A stretch of 64,000 nucleotides of DNA from JBNKZU01 sp050301795 (lineage in GTDB: Bacteria > Pseudomonadota > Gammaproteobacteria > Thiohalomonadales > Thiohalomonadaceae): positions 1 through 64,000 of the forward strand of contig JBNKZU010000017.1 in assembly GCA_050301795.1 (NCBI GenBank). Reading direction: 5' to 3'. The translations under genes were made by a program, and so were the position numbers. Shown piece by piece: positions 35,922 to 44,344 of the stretch (its first letter is position 1; every line of letters starts with the position of its first letter). Below the pieces are notes generated by a model that was not told the DNA's origin, did no database searches, and was given only the letters and a program-made list of their open reading frames with translations.

Positions 35922-37610
35922 TTAACTCTGATGTTTTAACGGGTTTAAATAGAGATCTGGCAAGTGGCGCTTAACAAATTGATCCGCACACCAGGCTAAT
36001 TGAAACAGTCGCTTCTCTTCCCAACCACGACCAATCATCTGCATTCCAATCGGAAGGTTGTTATCTGAATAACCTACAGGAAATGCGATCGCAGGATGAC
36101 CTGTAAAATTATTTGCAACAGCAAACCGCATTAACTCCGTTAAGGTAGTTAAATCTGACTCACCCTCTTTTATGGCTGCCGGATTAATCTTTGGAGCTGT
36201 AATTGCTGTGGCCGGAGTTGCAATCACATCGACATCCTGAAGCACCTTCTCAAACACATGAATCAGGCGTGCCCGGACTCTCTGGGCGGTGACATAATCT
36301 TTACTACTAAAATTTGAAGCGATCGCAAAATTAAGCTGAACATCATAACCAAATTGATTGTGGTGCTGCTCTGAAGGCGACAACGCCTCCATCATCTCGC
36401 TGACGATAGTCACTGCGTGGGCGATCCTGCCCTCTTCAAGAAAAGGAATACGAACATCAACCAGCTCCGCACCCATGCTTTTAAACTGCTCAAGGCTCTG
36501 CTCACAGATGGAGACGATTTGAGGATCGGCATGTTCGAACCATGGTCGATAGATCCCGATTTTTAGACCCGAGAGATTGGTATCGTTCCACTGTTGAAGA
36601 TCGACGGCTGGTTGCCCCAGTGTGTTTTCATCACCTGCATCCTCACCAGCCATAACTCCGTAGGCAAGCACACAATCCTCAACACTTGCAGCAATCGGTC
36701 CAACATGCCCAACGCTCCAATCGAGTGGCCCTGCACCATGGCAACTTATCCTGCCGTAGGTTGATTTGATCCCAACGACTCCGCACAGTGCAGATGGAAT
36801 GCGAATCGAACCACCGCCATCAGCACCGATTGCAACTGGCACTAGCCCTGCGGCTACCGCTGCGGCACTTCCACTGGAGCTACCTCCGGTATGACACTTC
36901 AGGTCATGCGGGTTTCTCGCAACACCATAATTCACATTCAAACCAGTGACACCTAGCCCAATCTCATGCATATTGGCCTTTCCAACCAGTAGCGCGCCAG
37001 CTTTACGAAAACGGGCAACAACCGTTGCATCCCGCATTTTGATCTCATTTAAAAAACGAGTGCCCAGTGTGGTGGCAAATCCATTCATATCCAGCTCATC
37101 TTTCACCAACACCGGCACACCATCAAACAGTGACAGAGGTTCCCCTGCGGCGTATCTCTGAGTAGAAGCCTCAGCCTGAGAAAGGATCTCTTCGCGTATA
37201 TATTTGGTTACCGCATTGACTTGATGTTGATCACCATTACTTTGCTCAATTAGCTCGATTAAGCGCAGCGCAACTTTAGAGGGGGTTGTCTCTCCTGAGC
37301 GGTAGGCTTGTGCATAGTCATTAACAGAGGGGTATGGCTCACCTTTGATTCCGGTTAATAATGAAGGGAGCTGAGCAAGATCAAACGGCACCACCTCAGA
37401 GTTGTCATCTTTCGGAAATTGGGGCTGATAGACCGGCTCATCCTCAATATGGCATTGACGAAGCGCACTGACTCCAGCGTTTTTTAATAAACTCGGAACC
37501 AGTAAACCTTTAAGAGGACCTTTAACGATGCTTGTCACTAATCGCAGCTTCCATCCGCTAAGGTAGGGGAGATTGACGGCTTTCATTTGGTAATCTTTTC
37601 TCAACGGCAT
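35922..37610 (-). CDS. Amidase signature-family hydrolase
   Basis: 562 residues. The amidase catalytic triad is present: Lys170 in PVLVKDELDM, the cis-serine in TGGSSSGSAAAVAAGL (about 244) and the nucleophile Ser268 in GADGGGSIRIPS, followed by GVVGIKSTYGR. The extra N-terminal 90 residues set it apart from GatA. C-terminal PVGYSDNNLPIGMQMIGRGWEEKRLFQLA is typical of fatty-acid-amide-hydrolase-like enzymes. The substrate is unknown. It is unlikely to be GatA because gatB and gatC are absent and the N terminus differs. Confidence 0.85.
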   Translation of the reverse strand: MPLRKDYQMKAVNLPYLSGWKLRLVTSIVKGPLKGLLVPSLLKNAGVSALRQCHIEDEPVYQPQFPKDDNSEVVPFDLAQLPSLLTGIKGEPYPSVNDYAQAYRSGETTPSKVALRLIELIEQSNGDQHQVNAVTKYIREEILSQAEASTQRYAAGEPLSLFDGVPVLVKDELDMNGFATTLGTRFLNEIKMRDATVVARFRKAGALLVGKANMHEIGLGVTGLNVNYGVARNPHDLKCHTGGSSSGSAAAVAAGLVPVAIGADGGGSIRIPSALCGVVGIKSTYGRISCHGAGPLDWSVGHVGPIAASVEDCVLAYGVMAGEDAGDENTLGQPAVDLQQWNDTNLSGLKIGIYRPWFEHADPQIVSICEQSLEQFKSMGAELVDVRIPFLEEGRIAHAVTIVSEMMEALSPSEQHHNQFGYDVQLNFAIASNFSSKDYVTAQRVRARLIHVFEKVLQDVDVIATPATAITAPKINPAAIKEGESDLTTLTELMRFAVANNFTGHPAIAFPVGYSDNNLPIGMQMIGRGWEEKRLFQLAWCADQFVKRHLPDLYLNPLKHQS

Positions 37611-38071
37611 CGCTTCATTCCCATCGCAAATTCTTAATGTGTGGATATCCTATATGAGATCATCAAAGAATTGGAAAAAAACGCGGGAGGATTGGGGAAC
37701 CCTCCCCTCCCAATCGTTCGGGCCAATAAAGCGAGACAATTAGGGGCGCCTCACTTACCAAAAAAATAGAACCATTTGTATCACTTATTTTGACAGATAC
37801 GACTTGGATTATAGACATTATCCGACTATTTTACATTGACAAGTTATCGACAAATCCATGCATTTAGAGTGGTTATTGGCGATATTTAGATATTTTTCCG
37901 GTTTTATCCCTAAAAAATCGGCCTTTTCGACGAACTTACAATATGAGAAATCGTTCACGATTCAGATATGAGCCGCCCAAAATATTGAAGATTTACACGA
38001 TCAAGACTATGAAAACTGTTTTGGATAATGGTAGTGTAAATCCGCCTATCAACAGACCAGAGGGAAAGATA
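37611..38071. other. Intergenic region between the amidase gene and the small secreted protein gene
   Basis: 461 bases without a supported gene. Two TTGACA sequences on the forward strand (near 37789 and 37844) could be -35 elements but lack convincing -10 partners. An in-frame extension of the next gene back to 37943 is open but starts without a binding site. Confidence 0.4.
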
Positions 38072-38356
38072 ATGAAAAAAAGGTTAATTCTAGGGGTTAC
38101 CGCGCTACTGTTCGCATCACCACTATTTGCGAATGAAACCTATCTTTGTACACACGGAAATCAAGAGCGCAAAATAAACATTGTTTATGAAACCGAAGGG
38201 CAACAGGTTCCTTGTGAAGTCACCTATGAAAAGGCTTCCGGCACCGAAAGCCTATGGCGCGCACAAAACCAGGTCGGGTATTGTGAAGACCAGGCTGCAG
38301 CCTTTGTAGAAAAACAGCGCGGTTGGGGTTGGAGTTGTGATAAAGCCACCAATTAA
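38072..38356 (+). CDS. Small secreted protein of unknown function
   Basis: 94 residues from the ATG at 38072, preceded by AGAGGGAAA. The signal peptide MKKRLILGVTALLFASPLFA is clear. The mature protein of about 74 residues has four cysteines (YLCTHG, VPCEV, GYCED, WSCDK) that could form two disulfides, plus aromatic residues in the GWGWSC ending. I have a sense of seeing similar small proteins in other gammaproteobacteria, without known function. A terminator follows, so it is monocistronic. Confidence 0.7.
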   Translation: MKKRLILGVTALLFASPLFANETYLCTHGNQERKINIVYETEGQQVPCEVTYEKASGTESLWRAQNQVGYCEDQAAAFVEKQRGWGWSCDKATN

Positions 38357-38379
38357 CCCCTCTTGAAAAGCTGCTACAC

Positions 38380-38404
38380 AACGCCACCTTCACGGTGGCG
38401 TTTT
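38380..38404 (+). terminator. Terminator after the small secreted protein gene
   Basis: Arms AACGCCACC and GGTGGCGTT with a five-base loop, followed by TT and A+T-rich sequence. Confidence 0.8.
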
Positions 38405-38443
38405 ACATTATAGGTAGTAGTAATAAAAGCGGTACGAGTGCGC

Positions 38444-38449
38444 TATAAT
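38444..38449 (+). promoter_or_regulatory. Possible -10 element upstream of the gene at 38522
   Basis: TATAAT preceded by TGCGC, 73 bases before the start codon. No good -35 element is seen at 16-18 bases. Confidence 0.35.
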
Positions 38450-38521
38450 GTTGCCCACAAAAAAAACCAGTAGACACCACATGACGGTGTGTAGGGAAAT
38501 CTGATTAATCAAGAGTAGACT

Positions 38522-39838
38522 ATGACAAAGCTAAATCCACTTCGTGAAATTCCACAACAAAACATCTTCAAAAAAGGGGATGTATTCGTGCTCTTTGGTG
38601 AGCTATTTGGCCGAGGTTATGTCAATGGACTAATCGATGAGGCCAGAGCAGCGGGTATGACCATTGTTGGAATTACCGTGGGTCGTCGTGATGATAATGA
38701 TCAGCTTCGCCCACTTAATGCTGACGAGTTAGCTGAAGCCGAACAAAATCTTGGTGGGCGTATCATCAATGTTCCGATGATGGCTGGTTTTGATATGGAC
38801 TCACCAGAAGGTGAACCAAACCCGACTCAATTATTAGCACCTCTCACACTCAAAAACTGGGAGACAGAGAGGTTGGATTGGGATCAAATTGAGCGGTGCC
38901 GTGAGGTTGGTATTAACCGCTTTAAAAGATCGCTTGATCAGGTTGTAACAGAACTTGAAACGATTATTCCTGACGGAGCAAATGCCTACTTCGCACACAC
39001 AATGGCCGGAGGCATTCCGAAGGTTAAGGTATTCCTTGCCATTGCCAATCGAATCTATAAAGGTCGGGGCGCTCGATTTACCTCATCTCGTGCACTGTTA
39101 GACAGCGATCTTGGTAAATTGATATTATTGAATTTCGATGAGGTCTCAGCTAACACCTTTAAATATCTAATCGAAGGAACTGCTCAACTACGCCAACGCC
39201 TCGAAAAGAGTGGCGGCAAGGTTCGTTATAGCGCCTATGGTTATCATGGGACTGAAATCTTGATTCAAGATAATTATCAATGGCAAACCTACAGTAACTA
39301 CACACAAGGCTATGCCAAGATGCGACTTGAGCAACATGCTGAAGAGGCATGGGCAAATGGTATTAAAGCGACCGTATTTAATTGCCCAGAGATTCGCACC
39401 AACTCATCAGATATCTTCGCAGGAGTCGAGCTTTCGCTATTCCCGCTTCTCAAGTCATTGAAAAAAGAGGGTGGTGGAACATGGGCTCAACAGCAGTGTG
39501 AGATCTGTAGCAGCCTGTTAAAAGACGATGTCTCCCTGGAAGACCTGCTTGATAAGATCGAAAACTATAATGCTGATGATGTGATTACCAAGTTCCGTAA
39601 CTACGAGGCGTGGCCAATGGATAACAGTCCAGAGCTTGCTGAGGTCATGGTCGGAACATCTGATGAGATCACATCGCTACATAAAGATCGAAAGAGCTTA
39701 ATCACAGACCACCTCAGCGCATTGGTTCTGGAAGGCACAGGACCACTGATGTTCCGGGAGATGTCCTCGCCGTCTGCCCCTGTTCTGTGGTTGAATCACG
39801 ATATTATTGCGAAGCAGCTTAATATCATGCACAACTAA
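38522..39838 (+). CDS. Conserved protein with Rossmann-like N terminus, possibly FabMG-annotated family
   Basis: 438 residues without signal peptide or membrane segment. The N terminus (about 21-55) reads DVFVLFGELFGRGYVNGLIDEARAAGMTIVGITVGRR, split here as FGELFGRGYVNGL and GMTIVGITVGRR, consistent with a Rossmann-type nucleotide fold. A conserved CPEIRTNSSDIFAGVELSLFPL region lies past residue 285, and CEICSSL follows at about 325. I recall a family annotated enoyl-ACP reductase FabMG with a similar length, but cannot confirm it. The gene is single, with its own terminator. Confidence 0.45.
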   Translation: MTKLNPLREIPQQNIFKKGDVFVLFGELFGRGYVNGLIDEARAAGMTIVGITVGRRDDNDQLRPLNADELAEAEQNLGGRIINVPMMAGFDMDSPEGEPNPTQLLAPLTLKNWETERLDWDQIERCREVGINRFKRSLDQVVTELETIIPDGANAYFAHTMAGGIPKVKVFLAIANRIYKGRGARFTSSRALLDSDLGKLILLNFDEVSANTFKYLIEGTAQLRQRLEKSGGKVRYSAYGYHGTEILIQDNYQWQTYSNYTQGYAKMRLEQHAEEAWANGIKATVFNCPEIRTNSSDIFAGVELSLFPLLKSLKKEGGGTWAQQQCEICSSLLKDDVSLEDLLDKIENYNADDVITKFRNYEAWPMDNSPELAEVMVGTSDEITSLHKDRKSLITDHLSALVLEGTGPLMFREMSSPSAPVLWLNHDIIAKQLNIMHN

Positions 39839-39855
39839 ATCTGAAGAATGATGAT

Positions 39856-39882
39856 AAAGGCCGCGATTCAAGCGGCCTTTTT
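39856..39882 (+). terminator. Terminator after the gene at 38522-39838
   Basis: Arms AAAGGCCGC and GCGGCCTTT with a seven-base loop, followed by TT. It lies between converging genes. Confidence 0.85.
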
Positions 39883-39883
39883 A

Positions 39884-40279
39884 TTAATCGAAATTTAACG
39901 CTGCAACAATCCGGTTCAATTTTCCCTGCTCACCCTCATCACCGCCACTCTCCCCTCTTCTGGCTGCCGCCGCTTTCTCCTGCGCCTCAATACGCGCAAT
40001 ATAAGCCTCATTACATTTAATAATTGCCTCCTTCAAACCACTAAGCGCAATCTCAATCTCTTCGGGTTTACGCACCCAGGTTTCGATAAAGAGGCCTTCA
40101 TCAACCTTGATGTTTACAGTAAAACGACTTTTTGAGATGAGTGAATTAAAATCACTACACCAATCTTTTGGCGCCTTATGTGAGAGCTTGAAATAGAGAT
40201 TGATGTATGGCTCTTTTCTGATCCTTGGTGGCCGTAACTCATCAATACCGACAATCTTGATATCGCTAATTCCTTCCAT
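39884..40279 (-). CDS. Conserved hypothetical protein
   Basis: 131 residues, cytoplasmic. The N-terminal part is alpha/beta (ISDIKIVGIDELRPPRIRKEPYINLYF). The C-terminal part is a charged helix (IEIALSGLKEAIIKCNEAYIARIEAQEKAAAARRGE), probably a coiled coil, ending in a short NRIVAALNFD tail. AGAGGG precedes the ATG. I do not recognise the family. It stands alone; the upstream 303-base gap (40280-40582) shows no gene. Confidence 0.5.
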   Translation of the reverse strand: MEGISDIKIVGIDELRPPRIRKEPYINLYFKLSHKAPKDWCSDFNSLISKSRFTVNIKVDEGLFIETWVRKPEEIEIALSGLKEAIIKCNEAYIARIEAQEKAAAARRGESGGDEGEQGKLNRIVAALNFD

Positions 40280-40582
40280 TACACCCTCTGATTGATAATA
40301 AATAGTAGCCGTCGAGAATACGCTGAACTCACAAAATGTATATCATTTTTTATCATATTGTTCTCATTCCTGGCTTATATCGACACTCCTGCGTTGCCTC
40401 AACGAATCCAGTGTGATGTTGTCAAAAAAATAGTCCCCGACGAATAACCTGCTGCTTATGTAGTCTCTGAAATGTAAGCAATCCAGCAGGATCAAGATAG
40501 GATTAATCGTTCCTGATGACTTGAAATAATAATGCGATCATCTAGTCTTCAGAAGATAAGTGGACTTAGAGGGAACATTACA

Positions 40583-41074
40583 ATGACGTATCAGAATGAA
40601 ATCACCAACAAAATTGTCTCATTTCTTAATGAAATCAATATCCCGGTAAAAAATGGCAACGTCCCCGATGATACATTCCTGCCAGGGATTCTGGTTGATG
40701 GAGCCTCACTGGTTATTGACGAGGAAAAACTGAAATATCCTGGAGATCTGCTACATGAAGCAGGACATATTGCGGTAATGACGCCGAAACAACGAAAAAA
40801 CCTTTACAACGATGTTAGCAAAAATGCCGGCGACGAACTGGCAACCCTCGCATGGTCATGGGCAGCACTTAAACATCTGGATCTTGAGCCTGAAGTTGTT
40901 TTCCATCCTCATGGCTACAAGGGTGATTCTGAATGGCTGATTGAAACCTTCAACAATGAAGGTGACATTGGCGTGCCGTTACTACAATGGATGGATATGA
41001 CCGTTGAACGTCATAAAGCTGGTGATGCCGGAATGGATGCCTTTCCAAAAATGCAGAAGTGGCTGCGTGATTAA
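40583..41074 (+). CDS. Putative zinc metallopeptidase-like protein (HExxH)
   Basis: 163 residues from the ATG at 40583 with GAGGG ten bases upstream. The sequence DLLHEAGHIAVM puts an HExxH motif at residues 58-62, and GDELATLAWSWAALKHL about 23 residues later could give a third ligand (Glu85), as in gluzincins. HPHGYKGDSEWLIETF follows. It has no signal peptide, so it is cytoplasmic. The overall shape recalls short IrrE/ImmA-like peptidases, but I cannot name the family and catalytic activity is unproven. Confidence 0.55.
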   Translation: MTYQNEITNKIVSFLNEINIPVKNGNVPDDTFLPGILVDGASLVIDEEKLKYPGDLLHEAGHIAVMTPKQRKNLYNDVSKNAGDELATLAWSWAALKHLDLEPEVVFHPHGYKGDSEWLIETFNNEGDIGVPLLQWMDMTVERHKAGDAGMDAFPKMQKWLRD

Positions 41075-41089
41075 TCGATAACTACTTAT

Positions 41090-41121
41090 GAGTGCCGAGG
41101 GCAACTACCCCCTCGGCACTC
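41090..41121. terminator. Hairpin between converging genes
   Basis: Arms GAGTGCCGAGG and CCTCGGCACTC pair perfectly around a ten-base loop between the stops at 41074 and 41131. No clear T run follows in either direction, so termination is likely but not certain. Confidence 0.6.
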
Positions 41122-41130
41122 GTCAATACC

Positions 41131-42735
41131 TTACGCTGCATCCTGAGCAGACAGATACTCTTCATAACTACCACTAAACGTCACAACGCCTTCCGGGGTT
41201 AACTCAATAATGCGTGTCGCCAGTGATGAAACAAACTCACGGTCATGGCTTACAAAAATTAGTGTGCCTTGATAATTTTCCAGAGCCAGATTAAGTGATT
41301 CAATTGATTCCATATCCAGGTGGTTCGTTGGCTCATCCATTACCAGCACGTTAGGTTTTTGCATCATCATCTTGCCAAATAACATACGCCCCTGTTCACC
41401 ACCGGAAATCACCGTCACCGACTTATCAATCTCCTTTTGTGAAAACAGCAAACGTCCCAGATAACCACGTACAACCTGCTCGTCATCACCTTCCTGTCGC
41501 CACTGCCCCATCCAGTCCAGTAGCTTCATATCCTTTTTAAATTCAGCGGCATGATCCTGAGCGTAGTATCCAATGCTCGCATTTTCTGACCACTTAACAT
41601 TGCCGTGATCAGGTGTTAATCCACCGTGCTCTTCGCCGACGAGAGTACGCAATAAGGTGGTTTTACCAATACCGTTAGGACCGATGATTGCGATGCGCTC
41701 ACCAACTTCCACCAGCAGATTCAGTCCACTGAATAATGGTTTATCACCATAGCCTTTACTGAGCGCCTTCACTTCCAGCGCCTGTCGATAAAGCTTTTTC
41801 TCCTGCTCAAATCGAATAAAAGGATTTTGACGACTCGATGGTTTGATCTCATCCAGTTGAATCTTATCAATCTGCCTGGCACGAGAAGTTGCCTGTTTCG
41901 CTTTGGAAGCATTGGCAGAAAAACGACTCACAAATGTCTGTAGTTCTGCGATCTGAGCCTTCTTCTTCGCATTATTAGCCAGTTGACGTTCACGCACCTG
42001 AGTTGATGCGATCATGTATTCATCATAATTACCGGGATAGATACGCAGCTCACCATAATCCAGATCCGCCATATGAGTGCAGACGCTGTTCAGAAAGTGG
42101 CGATCATGAGAGATGATAATCATGGTTGAATTACGCTGGTTTAACACATTCTCCAGCCAGCGAATGGTATTGATATCAAGGTTATTAGTCGGCTCATCGA
42201 GTAACATAATATCGGGTTCGGCAAATAATGCCTGCGCCAGCAATACACGCAGTTTCCAGCCGGGAGCAACCGCACTCATCAAACCATTATGCTGCTCTAA
42301 CGGAATATCAAGACCAAGCAGTAATTCACCCGCACGAGACTCGGCGGTATAACCATCCAGCTCGGCAAACTTCACCTCAAGCTCGGCAACCTGCATCCCC
42401 TCTTCCTCACTCATCTCAGGCAATGAGTAGATGCGATCGCGCTCCTGCTTCACCGCCCACAGCGCCTCATGCCCCATAATAACGGTATCAATCACCGTAT
42501 GTTCTTCATAGGCAAACTGATCCTGGCGCAACTTACCAACGGTCTCATTAGGGTCAACACTCACGGTGCCAGAACTTGCCTCCAGATCACCACCGAGGAT
42601 TTTCATCAGGGTTGATTTACCACAACCATTTGCACCAATAAGACCATAGCGATTACCGCTACCAAACTTGACTGAAATATTTTTAAACAGGGGTTTAGCC
42701 CCGAACTGCATCGTAATATTTGCTGTAGAGATCAC
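41131..42735 (-). CDS. ybiT: ABC-F family ATPase YbiT
   Basis: 534 residues from a GTG at 42735, where the protein aligns with the E. coli YbiT start (VISTANITMQFG); a TTG at 42777 adds 14 residues and lacks a binding site. Two ABC domains: first with GANGCGKST, VAPGWKLRVLLAQAL and LLDEPTNNLD, second with GPNGIGKTT, SGGEQGRMLFGKMM and VMDEPTNHLD. The linker between them (about 240-310) is the tRNA-interaction motif of ABC-F proteins. These bind the ribosomal E site and relieve stalled translation. No membrane domains. Confidence 0.95.
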   Translation of the reverse strand: MISTANITMQFGAKPLFKNISVKFGSGNRYGLIGANGCGKSTLMKILGGDLEASSGTVSVDPNETVGKLRQDQFAYEEHTVIDTVIMGHEALWAVKQERDRIYSLPEMSEEEGMQVAELEVKFAELDGYTAESRAGELLLGLDIPLEQHNGLMSAVAPGWKLRVLLAQALFAEPDIMLLDEPTNNLDINTIRWLENVLNQRNSTMIIISHDRHFLNSVCTHMADLDYGELRIYPGNYDEYMIASTQVRERQLANNAKKKAQIAELQTFVSRFSANASKAKQATSRARQIDKIQLDEIKPSSRQNPFIRFEQEKKLYRQALEVKALSKGYGDKPLFSGLNLLVEVGERIAIIGPNGIGKTTLLRTLVGEEHGGLTPDHGNVKWSENASIGYYAQDHAAEFKKDMKLLDWMGQWRQEGDDEQVVRGYLGRLLFSQKEIDKSVTVISGGEQGRMLFGKMMMQKPNVLVMDEPTNHLDMESIESLNLALENYQGTLIFVSHDREFVSSLATRIIELTPEGVVTFSGSYEEYLSAQDAA

Positions 42736-43247
42736 AATCTGTTCCGAAAAAGTAAAAATAAAAAAGGTGTTGCTCAAAGACTACCGAGGGATATTCAAGG
42801 AGGCGAGAGGCTTAAAGGCGCGTATTATTACACAGCTTTACATACAACTAAAATCGAAGCCCGTAGGTGTTAGTACCTGCGCAGGAGAAGCCCTGCGGAA
42901 TAGGCACTATACCTCCCGGATTACGCAAAGCTCCATCCAGGCTACGGCATGGTGGTGATCCAGAATATTTAATCGTCTGGATTCGATCTGTAGCGGCAGT
43001 TCAATGATATGGGGTAATATGACCGCTATCACCCTAAAGCTGAAGTTCAAATGATTAGCTAAGTAAGAATGTTAGCTTAAGTATCCAATCAGATACACGG
43101 TTACAATATTAATGGCAAGGAGAAGAGAAGGAACAGAATGAAGACATTTCACTGCATGAGCCATTATTAATGCTAGTGTTAAATTTCAACATTTATTTTA
43201 TCCATATAACATACTGTATGCTTGCCATCTTAAAAAGGAGATTTTTC
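42736..43247. other. Intergenic region with a REP-like hairpin near 42.9 kb
   Basis: No gene is supported in these 512 bases. Around 42916-42950 the sequence CCCGGATTACGC...CCATCCAGGCTACGG forms an imperfect hairpin of the kind seen in short REP-type repeats. Nothing else is recognised. Confidence 0.4.
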
Positions 43248-43754
43248 TTGAATAAATTGATTCTTATCGTTTGTACAGCAATTTTACTTTTAGCTGGTAC
43301 AAATACATATTTTTTAATGACATCACTACCACCTAAGGAATTATCTGTGCAGTCAGATATTGAGCGTATAGAAGATTTCTTTATTAATTCTGAGCCCTCT
43401 AACTTGATAAAGGTTGAAGTAACTAAAGATAAAAGCTTTGCGAAAAAAATTGAAAGTGCTGAGATAGGAAGTGTTATTAGAGTTACAGCAATTTATAAAT
43501 CATCAAAACCAAAAGGAAATATTGTATTCTTTTTTTATCCTGAAAGTGGAGGGTATGAGGATGCTAAGATTTCTAAAGGAAGGTCTGTTGGTCAGGGTGA
43601 AATTAGAAAGGGTGAATATAACGGAAGATATACAACATTTCATTTACCACGTGTCGGACAGATTGCTGGTAAAGCTAAGATATATGCATATATTCCAGGA
43701 CATGGTGTTGGCGTGACAGAGCTTCAAATTGCGTGGAAATCTGAGAATACTTAG
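43248..43754 (+). CDS. Membrane-anchored protein of unknown function
   Basis: 168 residues from a TTG at 43248, chosen because AAGGAG lies seven bases upstream; the frame is open further back but without a binding site. A single N-terminal membrane segment (LILIVCTAILLLAGTNTYFLM) anchors a soluble domain with a sandwich-like strand pattern: SAEIGSVIRVTAIYKSSKPKGNIVFFFYP, then RYTTFHLPRVGQIAGKAKIYAYIPG. The A+T-rich composition differs from ybiT and hemE on either side, suggesting transfer. Family not recognised. Confidence 0.6.
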   Translation: MNKLILIVCTAILLLAGTNTYFLMTSLPPKELSVQSDIERIEDFFINSEPSNLIKVEVTKDKSFAKKIESAEIGSVIRVTAIYKSSKPKGNIVFFFYPESGGYEDAKISKGRSVGQGEIRKGEYNGRYTTFHLPRVGQIAGKAKIYAYIPGHGVGVTELQIAWKSENT

Positions 43755-43854
43755 TATCAATTACCCTAAGAACGATGTCTGCTAATGGCTATTGTGTGAT
43801 ATGGTCAAAACACCCTATAACGGACTGAAAACAATATTTCAAGAAGAAGAAGGA

Positions 43855-44198
43855 ATGAAGTCAGTATTGTTTATTTTGCTCACAACAGCGTTTCTTTTTG
43901 TATTGTATCTAACTAGAAATGATCTAAATTCTAGCCTGATGACTATCGCTTTATACTCATTAGTTTCTTATTGGTTTTTGTCAAAAAAATTGGAAAAAGG
44001 GTTTACTCCTTTCATGTTGAAGTATACCTACAAAGACTTTTTATATTGTTAGCTTATTTAATCCTCAATTATTTTGTAATTAGAAACGCTATCGTTGTCG
44101 GTAGTACACAACATATTATTTATGCTATCGCTTGGTTTCCTATAACCTCTCTTCTAGTAGCTTATAAGTGGCCAAGCATAAAATTGGAGAAAAGCTAA
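43855..44198 (+). pseudogene. Small membrane protein gene interrupted by a frameshift
   Basis: The ATG at 43855 (AGAAGAAGG upstream) begins a frame with two membrane segments that stops at 44052. A second frame, one base back, carries two further membrane segments and runs to 44198. Joined by a -1 shift, they give about 114 residues with four hydrophobic segments. The shift could be a lost base, a sequencing error, or programmed slippage at the seven-A run at 43983-43989, which lies in the phase of a slippery heptamer (A AAA AAA). Function unknown. It is A+T-rich like the gene before it. Confidence 0.5.
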
Positions 44199-44287
44199 CG
44201 TTGTAGGTCCGCTTATGGCTACAAGTGATCCTAGAAGCCCCATTACACTAAGGTCAGCAACAGTCATACAGCAGAATAAGAACCCAT

Positions 44288-44318
44288 AAAAAAGGCTAGA
44301 GTAACTCTAGCCTTTTTT
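44288..44318. terminator. Bidirectional terminator between the frameshifted gene and hemE
   Basis: Fifteen-base arms AAAAAAGGCTAGAGT / ACTCTAGCCTTTTTT give a strong hairpin with A and T runs on both sides; it serves hemE on the reverse strand and the small genes on the forward strand. Confidence 0.9.
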
Positions 44319-44344
44319 ATTTTTCAACTCAGCAAAGTTATTGC

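Noticed and set aside
35678..37610. GatA subunit of amidotransferase for the amidase
   Set aside because: The extra N-terminal region, the C-terminal signature and the absence of gatB/gatC argue for a general amidase.
43755..44230. Integron attC sites behind the two orphan genes
   Set aside because: The shared words lack the paired R and L boxes and the hairpin form of attC; kept only as a weak repeat pair.
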